Assembly: GCA_003508835.1 (NCBI GenBank) | Contig: PUFA01000034.1 | Coordinates: forward strand, 7,652,501 to 7,716,500 | From: Eonycteris spelaea | Lineage: Eukaryota > Chordata > Mammalia > Chiroptera > Pteropodidae | DNA length: 64,000 nucleotides | Direction of reading: 5' to 3' | Shown: one piece after another, positions 12,501 to 27,500 of the stretch | How the letters are laid out: every line of letters begins with the position of its first letter | Numbering within the stretch: position 1 is the first letter of the stretch | Translations under genes and position numbers: made by a program | The notes under the pieces: model-generated | Told to the model about the DNA's origin: nothing | What the model saw: only the letters and a program-made list of their open reading frames with translations | Databases searched by the model: none

Positions 12501-15500
12501 TTTACACTCAGCTAGAGCACAATGCCTTGCATAGAATGAGAGCTAATGACTATCTTGATTTAATTGAACCTTAAAAGACATAATTCCAATAAATGCCTCT
12601 TTTAATGTTAACCAATCTCCCAGTAGAATATGGGGTTATATATCCCCATTACTTTCATTAATTGCAGTGCTTTAGCAGTGTTCTTAGAGCTGAAATTGTT
12701 TCTTAAAGGGTCAAAGACAATGAGGAAGCATGGGTGGCCCCATAAGCTCACTTTAGATTTCCCAGTCATTAGACTGATTTGACTAGCGTATAAGACCTGG
12801 AGTCATCATTTGTTAACCTATTCTGTGGGAAACATTTGCCCTAAAACCCTACCTTAAAGCTCCTGTGGGTCTAGTAAATAAGAATTCTTTGCTAAAATTT
12901 TCTCCAGTTTAATTTATTCTTCCTGGAGGTATTATAATATATTTAATATAAAATGGCTATATTTTAGATTTTGGAAAGAAATATGAAAGTGGTGTATGGC
13001 CAATAAATAATAGAAACTTTTTGCCTCTTTCTGTCTATGGGGGCCCCTTGAAATTGCCCTTTTGTGAGAAAGTAAATGAAAAAATGGAATGAGCATGTTC
13101 TGCAAATGGCTATAGAGGACTATAAATAATTACTTTCCCTGTTTAATGACAGCAGTGACTCACCTGAGGTCATTGAAGTTTTGTAAATGTTTGATGGGTT
13201 AGATTTCAGGCTCCTTCCTGAACCATCTGAACAGGTCTTGGCCATTTCTGCCCCTCCCTCCTAGAAACCAAGGCTCGTCCTCCAGGGGTTCCAGACTGAA
13301 GTAGACTCAAAACCTAGAAAGAGAATCCAGTCCCAAAGGTGCAAGCCCTGCATCTCAGAACCAATTATTCCTGTAGCTTCAGGAACCACCCAGACTTTCC
13401 TGGCCACACAAAGTCAACGCCAGATCTCCTGGGCCTCGATCCATCCAGAGTTTTTGATGTAGCCAGAACGAAATAGGCCTTGAGGAGTGTGACAAAGGGA
13501 AAACCGTGGCCTCTGGTTTAGCCTTGACTCTTCAGGGTAGCTCCTATTGTCTGTTGTCCTCGAAGAAATGTTGTTTCCCTTGACTAAATGATAGTTTAAG
13601 TGAAACTTAGGAGCGAGAGGTATTCCCACGAGCACAGTAACGCCAGCTCGTCTCCCAGTTGGGAATGCCAAGCAAGCACTGAATGCGAGCGACTGCAGGC
13701 ACTGCCATTGCCCTGGGAAAGGGGGCCGCGTGGAGGGGCTTCAGCTCGCCCTCATGAGGACCCCGTGTTGGCCCCCGCGGACATGGCACAAATGGATGAT
13801 GAAACAAATACCATTAGGAGAGCAAGGGTTGTTTTCAACCAGAGTTTACCTTTTTTTTCACATTTTGCCTCTTCAAAATAACATTATGCAATTGAGCTAT
13901 AGTATATAATAATTTCAATATCTGCCACTGTGCCTTTCTGATCAACCAGTAGTCAACTTAGGATTCATGAATCCCATGATTCATTAAATGCGAATGAATA
14001 GTGTTGTGCAGGTTTAAATTCAGTATCGACTATTCTATTATCTTTCATGATCTCTTATCTTTCTGAACCCTTTTTTGGCTTAAATAAAATTTCATCAAAA
14101 GTACTTCTAAAAAAAGAGTACTTCTAAAAGCCCTTTTTATCATGTCACCTACAATTAATATTTTTAATAAAAAGTCTCAATATGGAAAACTGTTTAATAT
14201 TTAACTCAATCTGGAATGTTCGAATGAACATATGGATATCATATCCCTACTACTTTAACCATTTGTCTTTTTGATTTCTTTTTCAGGATGAACACTGGTC
14301 ACGAAGGACATAAGCAGCACAGATCACAAACTTTACCTATAATTCGAGGCAAAAATGCACTCTCTAACCCCAAACTCTTACAGATGTTAGACAATACCAT
14401 GACCAGTAAGTAAACCAGAAAGAATAGGAACAGATGGCTATCAGTTTTTCTCTAAATGTATATAGGACATGCAATGCATTATAACATTTCAGAAATACAG
14501 GGAATACTGATGTACCACTGAGAACACTGCTTTTCAGGCTTGCCGTAGCCTGGGGAGTTTTTGTTAGGGGAAAGAATCACCAGGAAGTGGTTTGAAAAAT
14601 GTCCTTATGAGGAAGAAAGGAGAAAAGCAAACTCTCAATATAAAATGTTTAGTGTAGCTCCTCTGGGAAAAATAATAGCTTTTGGTATCGTGAGAGTTAT
14701 GTGGGTCTCCCTCAACCAGATTTTTACTGCCTGCTCTGTGGGAAGAGGAGAACATTGTCTATGTCCTAGAAGTAGTAAGTGTGATATCTTAAATCCAGTG
14801 ATGCCCACATTCCAGCTGTGAATGAGAGAAGAACAGGGGCTAGGGTCTTGTATCACGTAAATGGACACACGGCCACAGTTTGCTGCTTAAAAGTATACGC
14901 CTTATGCTGTACATACATTTAGTGCCTTTTGAGGATGTTAATGCAGACTTCCCACTGAGATTGTACATTTGGTCTATTAACCTGGGGACCTAAAACTTGA
15001 CCCAGATTGAATATGGAAGAAATATGAATCTGTCAATGGCTGAGACAATGGAAAAAAATGTAAGAAATAGTGGAAATCAACCACTCAGGTTTTTGAAAAC
15101 TCTACAGCTGACATGCAAAATGGGCTCACGCACTATCTTAGTTCAAGCTGCTACAACAAGATACCATAGACAGGGCAACTTAAATGACATTTATTTTTCA
15201 CAGTTCTAAAGGCTGAGAGATCCAAGGTCAAGGTGCCAACAGATTTGATGTCTGGTGAGGACCCACTTCCTGGATAGCAGATGTCTGCATTCTTGCTGTG
15301 TCCTCACATGGTGGAGAAAGAGATATGGCTTTTCTGGTGTCTTTTCATATAAAGGCACTAACACCATTGATGAGGGTTCCACTCTCGCAACCTAATTACA
15401 TCTCAAAAACCCCAAGTCCAAATACCATCACATTGAGATTCAAACCAACAAATGAATTTGGGGAGACTCAGACGTTTAGTCTTTAGCAGCATCCACTAAA

Positions 15501-18500
15501 GACTCTGTCTAGTGTTTTTGATTCAGCCAATAAAGAAGTCGAACAAAACAAAAACACTTTAATAAATTATTTATCAAAACACCAGTAAACACTGAAAATG
15601 TTGTAATAGAGGAAAGTCCTTTACAGGGTACGAAGAGTTGCCTTAGATGTTTATACATGTTCTACTTTGTATTTTTAGGCAACTCCAATGAAATAGACAT
15701 CGTGCACCATGTGGACACAGAGGCCAATGTAGCTACAGAGGTTTGCCTTACTATTCTAGACCTGCTATCCCTCTTCACTCAGATTCACCAGGTGAGTAAG
15801 AACCTGACATCCGCAACATGATAAAATGCAAGGTAGAAAAGTCATGTGAAGTCAAGAAAACGTTTTTTGAAATATTTTATGAAATCAATAACATAAATCA
15901 ACCTAAGTGTGAGTGGGAAACATGGTAAAGGTGAGGTTCAGATTTTATCAGAAATTAACTAATGCTAGATTGATATATGCACATGTATATGTCACTATTG
16001 TCAAGTAATAGACACACTTTCTTCCTAAAATCTCCTGCTTCACTGACAGGCCAGCGGGACTGAGTGAGAATGTGACTCCACTTTTTCGTTCTCGAAGGGA
16101 ATTTTAGAATGAAAAGAGCTAGATCTTTTATAAAGCTAAATTCAAGAGACTAATAATGTTGAGTGTCTTTTCATGTGATTATTTGCCATCTGGATATCTT
16201 TGGTAAAGTGATACCACTACATACTATGAGAATGGCTAAATTTAAGAATACTGACCATTCCAATTTTTGGCAAAGATATGGAGAAGCTGGAACTCTCATT
16301 CACTCATGGTTGGAATGCAAAATGGTAAAAACACATTGGAAGACACTACGTCAGTGTAAAAAGTTAGACATACATCAATCATGTGACCCATCATTTACCC
16401 AGGAGAAATAAAAGCATTTGTGTACCCAAAGCTTTGCATGAAAATATTTACAGTAGCTATGTTTTTAATAATTAAATGCTGGAAACAACCCAAATGATAT
16501 CAACAAGTGAACAGATTCTTTAAAATGGTGTTATATCTATATAATAGAATACTACTCAGTTATGCTCAGTGAAGGAAGCCAAACAAAAAGAGCATATACC
16601 GTATGGTTCTATTTATATAATACTGTATAAAATGTGAAGTGTAGAAACTGTATTTCAATTACACCTCAATAAAGCTATTAAAAACATTAGCTCAACCCAA
16701 TGAGCTTACAGATGGTAAAGTTTGAACTAGGAAAAGTTGAATCTGTTGAATAAAGCCTACGCCAAACAGAATGAGTAAACCAAGAAAGCACTATGGTAGA
16801 AAAAGCAAAAACCATATTTTAATTCTTTGTTGCGTAATGGAAATGTCACTCAAATCTCATGCGTCTCACAGGCTTTCCCGTGAACTCACAAGCTTCTTTG
16901 CAACTCAAGTCCCTGGTACCAACTCTTTCTCCCTCCTTGGATAATCCTCCCAGATCTGTCCATGTCATACTCCTTTGGCTCACATGTCAATTCATTTGTT
17001 GGAGAAGTCTTAACTAACCACCCTATGTAAAGTAATCCTACCTTCAAAGCAATTACTTTTTATCATATCATATCATTCTACCCTGGTTTTTTTTTCCACT
17101 TAGTACTTTCTTTCAATCACTGCTATGTAGATTTTACTGGGAACATAAACCTTACCTTCTCATTCAGTACTTTATTTCCAGTACCCAGAATTGTGCTTAC
17201 CACAGTATAAGTTCACGATGAACATCTTTTGAAAGAATACGAGTTTCCTTTCACTCATCCTAAATAACTTCTGTGTTAAATTTTCAGAGGCAACTCCAAC
17301 AATCTGAATGTCAAAATTCATTGATGAAAAGGGTCTTCGATACCTACATGCTCTTCTTCCAAGTCAACCAGTCAGCCGCAGCGCTGAAGCATGTGTTTGC
17401 CTCCCTGAGGCTGTTTGTATGCAAGGTAAGGGTGCTTCGGGTTCCAGCAAAAGCTCAGTGAAAGATGCTGATAAATGCACTTACAACTTTTGGTATAAAG
17501 GACTGAAAGCTTGTTTTCTTCTATTTTGGTTTATTTACTTTTATTAAACTACTTATTTGGTTTTATTAAACTATTTGATTCATGGTCTCCAAATAAGTTC
17601 ACAGTCTTGACAGCCTATCTGCTTGGATATAAAAATGGAATAAAATTAGCATTCGACTGTCAGTTCTTTGGGCTCTCAGTATTTGTGGCAGGCACTTAGG
17701 TAAAATGCACATGAACTATGATATCCATTCATGGTTCCACATTAAAGCAGATAGAGCTGTCGCCTTTGAGTAACTCTGTGGTTTTTACAATATTGAGTGA
17801 ATAGAAAACATTTTGAAGCTCTCACTCCATTCTTTGGGGCTGTCATCAGTTACTGATGCAAAGGGTACTCATAATATAGAAAACGTTTATTTCCAGAAAA
17901 AAAAAATACTAACATAGACCTTAACAAATAAAATTATATCCTCTTCCACTTGCAAATGAAAGAAAAAAACTCGGTTTAAAAAAAAGAAAAAAGAAGAGTT
18001 TGTTCTAAGGAATTTTAAAATATGAGAATGAACAAAGCCAAATAGAGGAATGTTGCTCACTTCAGCACCTCCATTTCCACAGTTTCCCGCAGCATTCTTT
18101 CAAGGGCCCGCTGACCTGTGTGGATCATTCTGCTACGAAGTCCTAAAATGCTGTAACCACAGGTCACGGTCAACCCAGACAGAAGCATCAGCACTTCTAT
18201 ACTTTTTCATGAGGAAGAATTTTGAATTTAATAAGCAAAAGTCAATCGTCCGATCCCACCTACAGGTAAGTGCTGCCAATTTTCATTCATGACGTCGTTA
18301 AAACTATTCCTCTGTGTCAACATTGACAAAAGACTGCTGTCCCCAGGACAATCAGTATCCAACTCTTCTGCCAGAGTCTTCTTGAAAGATGCCCATCGCA
18401 CTCAGTTCAGATTCATAGGAAGAGGACAGCTGGGAAGAAATCAGCGAAGCTCATAACTCCATCTGTATTTTTTCTTCTGCCAGGGAATAGAATTTTACAG

Positions 18501-21500
18501 AACACACAGCTCAGGAAACTATCACTTTCTCTAAGACACCAAAGCCCACCAGATTCTAAATGCACGAATTTCTTTTTTCGAGGTATCCTAAGATTCCTGC
18601 CACCTTTCTTAAGTATTTAAGACTGTAAGAAAAGCCCTAGATTACATGGCCTTCTAAAGATTTAATACATAAAGGTGTCATTCATTGGGCCGATGGAGAG
18701 AAATTAATGATACATTCACCCAAACCAATGGATTTCTTTAAAACTCCTGTTTCTGAGCTACTTATTATTGAGGTTTCATTTTTCTTTTCTCTTTCAGCTC
18801 ATCAAGGCTGTAAGCCAGTTAATAGCCGATGCTGGGATCGGAGGTTCTCGGTTTCAACATTCCCTTGCAATTACCAATAATTTTGCTAATGGAGACAAGC
18901 AAATGAAAGTAAGAAATGCTTTGTGGGCTTTTTTTAAAAGTTAAGAATGAACTCACTTTGATTTTTTGTGAGATATCTAAATTATAAATGCAAATTCAGC
19001 ATCATGTTTGTAAAGACTTTGTGTATTTACACTGAGTTTGCTTCTTTGAACTGATAATCGACTTATACTTTCAGCGTGTCACCTGTTGTGGAATTTCCAA
19101 GATGTGTAGTTGAATGGTGTGTAAGAAGGAAACTTGCCACAAATATCCAGAAATATAGTGATTCTTTCATAATCCCATTCTTGGCCAAATTTATCTTTCT
19201 TTTAGAACTTTTTAAAAACTTCTCCTTTAGTCGGTCTACTGAAAAGTCTAAGGGTAGGGCCTGACTTCAGGCATGTCTAAACCCAGGGATCAAAATGTTT
19301 TCAGATCCTCTCCACTTACTGCCTCTATTTTTGCCCCTCTCAGTTCAACTTTACTCTTTGCTTATCTCATGTACAGGCTCTCCCCATGAGCTTACTCTCT
19401 CAAAAATTCTAAGGACACTGGTAGTATTCTATGAGTGGAAAAAGCACCTTATTCTATAGTGCCAATTAAAGTCCCAGAACTGAACCTTTTACTGCAACCT
19501 TGTGCCATTTACCCATCCCTAAACCAATCACTGAGAGATAGAAGAATATGATTGGCCAGGCCATTATCATGTGCCACCTCTGGTGCCTGGGAATGAAGTA
19601 GACCCATTCAAATCACATGAACTAGAGCCAGAAAGGAGAGCATCTCAAGGGACAATCAGGATGCTATTACTAGAAGAAGGGGGCTAGAAGACAAAAAGAA
19701 AGGATTCTATTACAAGTCTTACTTTTAAATGTGTTTAACCACAATCACAATACATAGAATGCATAGGTAAAGAACATACACATTTATGAACAGCCTACAG
19801 GATGCACCGAACCGTGATGCCAAGCCATAATTAACAGCCTAACTTAGGAATTCTAAACAGATAATGACCCAGGCTCTCTCTTTTCCAAAGAACAGCAATT
19901 TCCCAGCAGAGGTGAAAGATCTGACTAAACGTATAAGGACTGTTCTGATGGCCACGGCTCAGATGAAGGAGCATGAGAAGGACCCCGAGATGCTGGTGGA
20001 CCTCCAGTACAGCCTGGCAAACTCCTATGCAAGCACCCCCGAGCTACGGAGGACCTGGCTGGAAAGCATGGCCAAGATTCACGCAAGAAACGGAGACTTG
20101 TCCGAGGTGCTTAGCAAAGGCTGTCATTCTCCATTGCATTGTTCCTTGTGTCAGGACAATGGATTTTCATTTATAGCATGAATATAAAAAGTTACGGTTA
20201 ATCTAGATGTGACCTAATTATATATTATGGGCATTAAATTTGCAGGTAAGAATCAAGGCTGCCTGACTCCACATAAATGAAATCAAATAAAGGCCAGAAT
20301 CTGTAGGGAAAACTGCAATTGTAGGCTTCATAATGCAGAACTAAATGCAAAAAACCCTGAGGCCGGGGAGGATCGTTGTAAAGGTGTCTGCGAATTAAGA
20401 GTTATATAAATGAATGTTCTGTGTTGTCACACTTGTCCTCTGCCAAGGGAGTTGGTGGGGAAGCTTGCCGCCGCCGTGAGTAAGTTTACGTCAGGTTGAT
20501 CCTCATTAGCAAGCCAGTAGGAACTGGCGATGGAAAAATCGACACATAGCAGTGAAGAATCTCCACTATGTGGAGGTCGTAAATCAATAGCTAACATTTT
20601 GATGTCAGTTTAAACATTGGGTGGATTTATATGCAGCAATTAACAGTGCGCTGGTGGCTTCCGGACACCACATGGGGCAGTTCTGACTTATTCTCAGAAA
20701 TATGCCCCTTCGGGAAGAGATTAATTTGTCTAGGAGAGTCCCCAAACCTGAGGCTCTTCTAAACACGTGTGAGGGACTCTGGAATGGAAACAGAGCCTCG
20801 CCTGGTGTCCGTTTGATGAGGACAAGAATGAGAAACTCTGTTTCTCTTGGACAGCCCTGAAAATGGAGAAATTCCTTCATAGGTCAAGTTCTACTATGTA
20901 TTCAGCCATGTTTCAGGCTTTACGGGAGACCTCAGAGAACAATAAAGTGTCACCCATGTAATCTGGTTAGCGAAGCACCCAGTTACATTAGGTCACACTA
21001 TTTCATTGTGCCACCTTGTGAGTGTTTTAAAAGGAATAAAAATTTGAGTAAGGGTCATTACCGGAAGTGGAAAAGGTAAGAAAGCGGCTTATTGCTATTT
21101 CCAGTTTAGACCCAGATGCTATAGCTTGTAGTTTTAGCTAAAAAAGAGAACTGTAGATTGAAAATATATATAATGAATGTAATATATGCTATATATGAAT
21201 ATTTTATATAGAGAGAGAGAGACAGAGAGACAGAGAGACAGAGAGACAGAGAGAGACTTAGATATTAAGAAAGGAAGATGATTCCATGGGAAAATTTTTC
21301 AGACTAGCTCATTCACTCTCCTGAAAATCACATCAAGAAAAACAAACCAAAAAAAAAAAAAATTTTTTTAAGCCCGAATATGTGTTTTATTCTTGAATGT
21401 AAAATTTTTGGAAATCTGATCCTTGTGTTTTATTCTGGCATGAAAAGGGTCCGTCCACACATTCTGACATGGAATAATACAGGCTCGCCTTGGAATATTA

Positions 21501-24500
21501 GTCCTAATTAAATAAGTAGTGAAATTTAGCCCGTGCCTTCCTCTGAGACTATTTTCTTCTTTATTGCAGGCTGCCATGTGTTACATCCACATAGCGGCCC
21601 TCATCGCAGAATACCTGAAAAGGAAGGGTAAGATGACTGTGTGAGGGGGAGGGGAAAATTCCAGAAATCAACCTGTTGAAAACTAACTTAAAATTCACCT
21701 GTTATTTTTAGATTTTATTAATCTCTGTTATGTTTTATTCAGCAGCATTCATTTGCACAGATATTTCTAATTTTGTTGTACTTCTAAGTTTTAACTCTCA
21801 TGTCATTACTGTGTGTATCTTATGTACAACAAGGCTAACTGGTTGGCTTCTTAGTTCAAAATGAGAACGCTTCATTTTGTATATCGATTTATATGTAGCT
21901 TGAATTAACACAGACCTGTAGCAATGTCCTAACCTCATCTTGCACTACCATAGGTTACTGGAAAATGGAAAAGATTTGCACACCATCCCTGCTCCTGGAG
22001 GATATCCACCCCTGTGATAGCAACCCATTACTAACAACTCCCAGTGGAGGAAGTGAGTGGTCTAACTGAGCTCCTTTACCCCACGGACCAGTGCACAGGA
22101 AACCCAGTTGCTGTTTAAACTTCAACGGAACTCTTAAACGTATTCCTAGAGGCAAAAACTGTCTCAGACCTACATGAATTCCTCTGTAAAAAAACAAATT
22201 CCTGGCATTCAGAAATCATATCCGAATTCAAAATTTATCAAGTTTAGATTACTGAAAAGTAATAAAGTAGAACTGCTTCTTATCCAATATTATTATGAGT
22301 TATGGCATATTTTGTTACCAATTTGCCTGCTAAGCTATCTTTGGGATTTTATTCAGAATTTGATGAATTGTTTAAAATTGCAAGAGAAATCCATTTTAAT
22401 TTTAAAATGTAATAAAACTGTTTATTCAAAATAAGAAATGCAAAAATAGAGACATAAACATAGTGTATATACAAGACTACTAATCGGCATGTTCCATTTT
22501 TTAAAAGCATGAATTGATTCTGATAATTTATAAAATATAATAATTTGCAGTATTGATTTTCTTTCATTAAAAATATTTCAACTTTAATGTCTGATAAAAA
22601 AGATTTTGTAATGATAACTAGAGAATTACTCGGTAAAAAGTTTGGCAATATGGGTAACACATTTAACATGTTTTCTTTTACAAAAGTTTATTCAAATACA
22701 CAGTTATAAACTGCAGTCAATGTCATAACTTATCTTTCAAAATGCAGTAAAAAACTCAGTGTTTGGAAAACAGAAACAAATCTTTAGATATTAAGATCAA
22801 AATACCTAAACAAAAGGTAAATGGACTTTAGTTACAATATTTTAGAAATATAATTGGTCTCATTCTTTTAAATATAGATATGTATACATATTTTTGAGGT
22901 TCTCGGTGGATTTTGCAAATAAGATATTTGAACCAAATGACCAAAGTGAGCGATGGGACAGTGAGGTCATTTCTTTGGGGACATTGGAGAAGAGACCAGG
23001 TGTGGCATCATGACTGATGTCCACACTAAAATTCACGGATCTTCTTCCTCAGTTCCATACTTCCTATTGAGCTTTATTTTTATATAAAAGTCCCAAAATC
23101 ATCCTTGTTTTATTTAACATGCCCTCCCTTCCCATCTGTCTTTTATCATAATCAGATACTATAGTTTCATAACAGCTATTTTCAAATTCTGACTGAAAAC
23201 AAAATCGAAGAGAAACCAGATAAAATTAGAATTCAGTTTAAGAAGTTATGGAACTGATGTCCAAAATGTTACATTGAAACTTTAATATTCCAAACAAAAA
23301 TTAAATACCCACTTCTAGACTGAAGTAATTTAGAATATATATAATATACCCAGTGAGAAAAGAATGTACTTATTTAGTAAACTTTAAGGAAGGTGATCAT
23401 CTATGATGCAGTAGCATATATTCATATCCATTGGCGTGTATATGAAGTCATCAATATGCTTTAAAGTTAGATATTGCTTAGTCAAAAGAGTAAATTATCC
23501 CTTCACTGAAATGTGTACATAAAAATATATGTAATATAGGCAACTCCAGAAACTATAGCTGTAATAATGATCATCATAATAATAATGAGTGTATTATAAC
23601 TTTTCCTGTTACAATCAATTCTCGTGTATTTTAATATAGGTTTAATTATAGAAGGAATATTAGTATAAAGAAGTGGGAACATAGAATTGTTAATGCAAGG
23701 ATTAAATTGCAATAATCATTATAATTTTGAACATGTTTTAGAGGTGATAATTTAGTTACATAACCAATGAGCTGATTATTAAAAATAAAAATATCCCACA
23801 AAAGCATTAGCTATAACTTAAAAACCTCATGCTCCATATAAGGCACTGCACGAGGCTCTGCAGAGGCTCTGCACAGACAGTATCTGAATTAGTTACAAAT
23901 AACAAGTCTGTGAGTTAAGTGCTATTATTACCTCCTGTTTACAAGCGAGAAAACCAAAAGAAGTTAAACAACCTGCCCCAAGACTCATGGCTACTTTGCG
24001 GTGGGGCCAAAGTTCAAGGGCTGATCTGTCACTTCACTGTTCACTCATAATTACTCATATTCCTAACCATTCAGATCCAGTCCCTCCTCTGTGGATGTTA
24101 CCCATTATCAATTGTTTTCATATTTACCTATAGAGCCAGATCTTTTCTTTAAAATCTTGGTAACTAAAAGCTAAAAAAAAAAAAAATGAGAAAGTTTATA
24201 GATATAGCAAAAGAGCAAAAGATAGTGAGTATTGAGTGCCATCTTGATAAGGTACCGACCTTACCAGGTATTTTCTCAAATATTAATGTTTTGAGTCCTT
24301 TCAACCACTCTTTGAGATAGATATGAATGTCTCCAGTTTAACAAATGAGGCAAACAAACTCAAAGAACAGAGGGTTTGCGTCAAGCTACAAACCCTGTGT
24401 TCTGTCTGTAATCCCATGCCAGTTTCTTGTAGAAAATGTGTCACTTGAAAATAATACAAAATTAAAACAGGGGAACATTAACTGCCTGGCAGGCAATATT

Positions 24501-27500
24501 TATCAACAGTCATAATCTAACCATCTCATTGACATGAGGAAAACTTCATTAGATTCCAATAACCACCACTTGTAATGTCATAAAGAAAGGCATTATCAAA
24601 CTCAAGCAAGATTTGGCTCAAATAATAATTTTGCATTTTGCTTGGTCCTCTCAAGGCATGTTCTCCATGGGCTGGCCGGCTTTTCTGAGCATTACACCAA
24701 ATATTAAAGAAGAAGGAGCAATGAAAGAAGATTCGGGAATGCAAGACACACCATACAATGAGGTTAGACCTAAATGATCTAGTGTACAATAATCGAGTAA
24801 AAAGATTCATCTAATTGCAACATTTAGCTAGATGGAGGAGAGAAAGTCTTATTCAGAAATCAAATAAAGTTAATATAATATGGCTGAAGCAAAAATGAAA
24901 TGCAGGCTAAAATTAAGCTATGATTAATCAATATCAGATTCCATTGATAAAGCATAATTTTCAATGAAAATTTAAATTAAACTTTACTTCTCTAAGATGG
25001 ACCCAAATATCTATGATCAGCTCTTCTATAAGGTAATCTCTAGACCTTCGGTAAATGTGGTAAGGAATGCTGAACTTTTTGTGAGCTGGTCCCAACATTT
25101 TTTTTTAATGCATTAGAGAGTCTATTTACAAATATGCTTGAACAGAAAGGCTCGCCAGTTTCTGCAGAAAACCTCCTTCTGGAGTGCAAACCATGGTTAT
25201 TTTTTACTAATAAAAGAAAGCTTTCTACTGGAAATAACTTAGCAACAATTCTGGTGAAGGAAATAGAGTTCTATAAGTTAACTCTAAAAAAATCATAATA
25301 TTACATAGGTCGAAAATAAGGATACAGAAAGATAATTTGGGGGTGGATTTTAATGAATTTTGCATATAGCTCTACATTAATTGAATGTACATTGCAGAAA
25401 CACAATAAATGCAGCTACATATTTAAATTAACTATTTCAAACAATGTTTAAGAATCCTTTTGTAAAAGATACTATTGAAAATATCCCCACAAAATTATCC
25501 ATTTGCTTTAAAGAGTATATAATTTGATTCAGTTAAATATTTATTAAATCTCTAGCGTATGTGAGACATTGAGTTAAGGGTGAGAGGCAAAGATAAAAAA
25601 AGTCATAATCCCAGTGCTCGAAGAGTTTAGAATCTTGAGAAAGACACTCTTCCTTCGGTGTGGGGAGTAGCCAATCTGACACCAGTAATTTACAGCCAGT
25701 AACTCTAACTATAAGCATCTTATGTGGCTGCGATTAAAAGGAGAACAAGTTTTTTTCCATGAAAGTAGTTGGAATGAAGATGGGTGGGACATAAATAAAA
25801 GTCCCCCAGACTTTTGCACTGGGTCTTGATATTTGATAAGATGTGAAGTTGCCAATGAGAAGATAAAGTTTTTATAGGTGTGCGACAAAACAGGCAAGAG
25901 CGTGACAGTTCTCAGGGTGGTGTGATGTGGGGTATGATACTGCCAAAATGCAAGGGGAGTCTCAGGGTGCTGAGAGAGAGGCTACTGGCAAGGCAGGCTG
26001 GCGCCCGATTACGGAGCTCCTTGAATGCCGTGCTAGAGAGTCTGGACAACAGCTTAGAGAGTGGAGTTCTAACAGATTTTTAGGGCAGGGGAGATCTCAT
26101 GATCAGAGTTATGCTTTAGGAAGAAGATTACAGGGAGCAGCACATAGGACCATCTGGGGCGGAGAAACAGATCAGCTAGAAGACTAATGCAGGGATCCAA
26201 GAATACAAAACCAGGGGTTTGGCCTGTCAGTGACAGTGGGAAGCGCTAGACAGGTCTGCGGGCGTTTCACAGATTTAAATGAGCACATTCAAGGGACTCA
26301 TTAGGTGATGGTAGTGAGGGAAAGGGAATAATCCAGGTGACACCACAATCCCTTGCTGGCTAGATGTAAGTGTGAATAAGAAAGATAGGGAACAGAGAAA
26401 TCTCACTATGGAAAAAAATTGACAATGCAAGAATTTGGAAACTCAGCTTCGGGGACGTTAATCATGTAAAATCTTGCTTTGGTTTGGGAAACTGCAGAAT
26501 ATCCTGGTGGAACAGCTGTATATGTGTGTGGAGTTTCTTTGGAAGTCTGAGAGATATGAACTCATCGCCGATGTCAACAAACCCATCATCGCTGTCTTTG
26601 AGAAGCAGAGAGACTTCAAAGTAAGTTTTCAAAACCTGGAAGTTAGTTCACATATCCTAGTTTAAATTGGTCAATTATTTACTATTTTCAAAAGTAGAAA
26701 CTCCTTATTTTTTTTTATGTCAGCATCATCTTCACAAAACCCTTCAATTTATGGTTTCAGAAATTGTCAGATCTCTACTACGACATTCACCGGTCGTACC
26801 TGAAAGTCGCCGAGGTGGTGAATTCAGAGAAGCGCCTGTTTGGTCGGTACTATCGCGTGGCATTTTACGGGCAGGTGAGTTCACTAGAAGCAGCGTGGCC
26901 CGTAAATTCTGTTGAGCAGCTCGATGTTGTCTTTCATTCTTTATGAGACATCTAACTACATGTGCTAGAGGGCTGGTCGGGAGGGCTGTGGGGGTGGAGG
27001 TGGGTGTGTCTGGGTACGTTTGAGTGTTTCTCTCAGGGTGAGAGTCCACGTGTTTGTCCATAGGGACGTGCTAGGCAGAGACCTCCACGGGTCTTTATTG
27101 AGATTGAATTAAAACAGTGATCTCTAACTTCTGGAGAAAGGAGACGAGCACTTATTCAGCATCCTCTCTTCTCAGTTCATTCCAAAATATCTAATTATAG
27201 GCTTGGGTCATCTAGTAAAGTGAAATTACATTGAACATGTTTTAAGAAATGAAATTCATAGCCTTCTAGGATATAAAGAATTCCTGGGGGCTCCACCATG
27301 TCAAAGCCATGAGCTTTTGACTTTATAATCATGCCTTTTCTTTGTTCCTACTTTCAAACTGTCACTGCTTTACGGCAGACAATACTGTATGGTTGTTTTG
27401 TTTTCCATTCTGCAGGTCACTATAATTTTAAAAGTTACATTTCTCAGCTTACTGCATAAACAATGAACAAGGTTGAAAATATTAGCCAGCCATAGCACTG

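Larger units (their letters stand above)
22053..24655 (+). other. DOCK10: Intron E20-E21
   Basis: 2.6 kb, very AT-rich at 22170-23760 with no recognised element there. Two MIR-like relics follow (separate entries). Confidence 0.5.

Noticed and set aside
13600..13881. 93-codon ORF in the CpG-rich patch as an alternative exon
   Set aside because: It has overlapping ORFs in several frames due to GC-rich composition; no splice-site pair fits the phase 2 join and no homology is recognised.
16163..16411. 82-codon ORF as a gene
   Set aside because: It is a remnant of an L1 ORF2 C-terminus inside the L1 relic at 16140-16690.
22349..22669. 106-codon minus-strand ORF
   Set aside because: Lies in very AT-rich intron sequence, with low-complexity Leu/Ile/Asn composition and no known motif.
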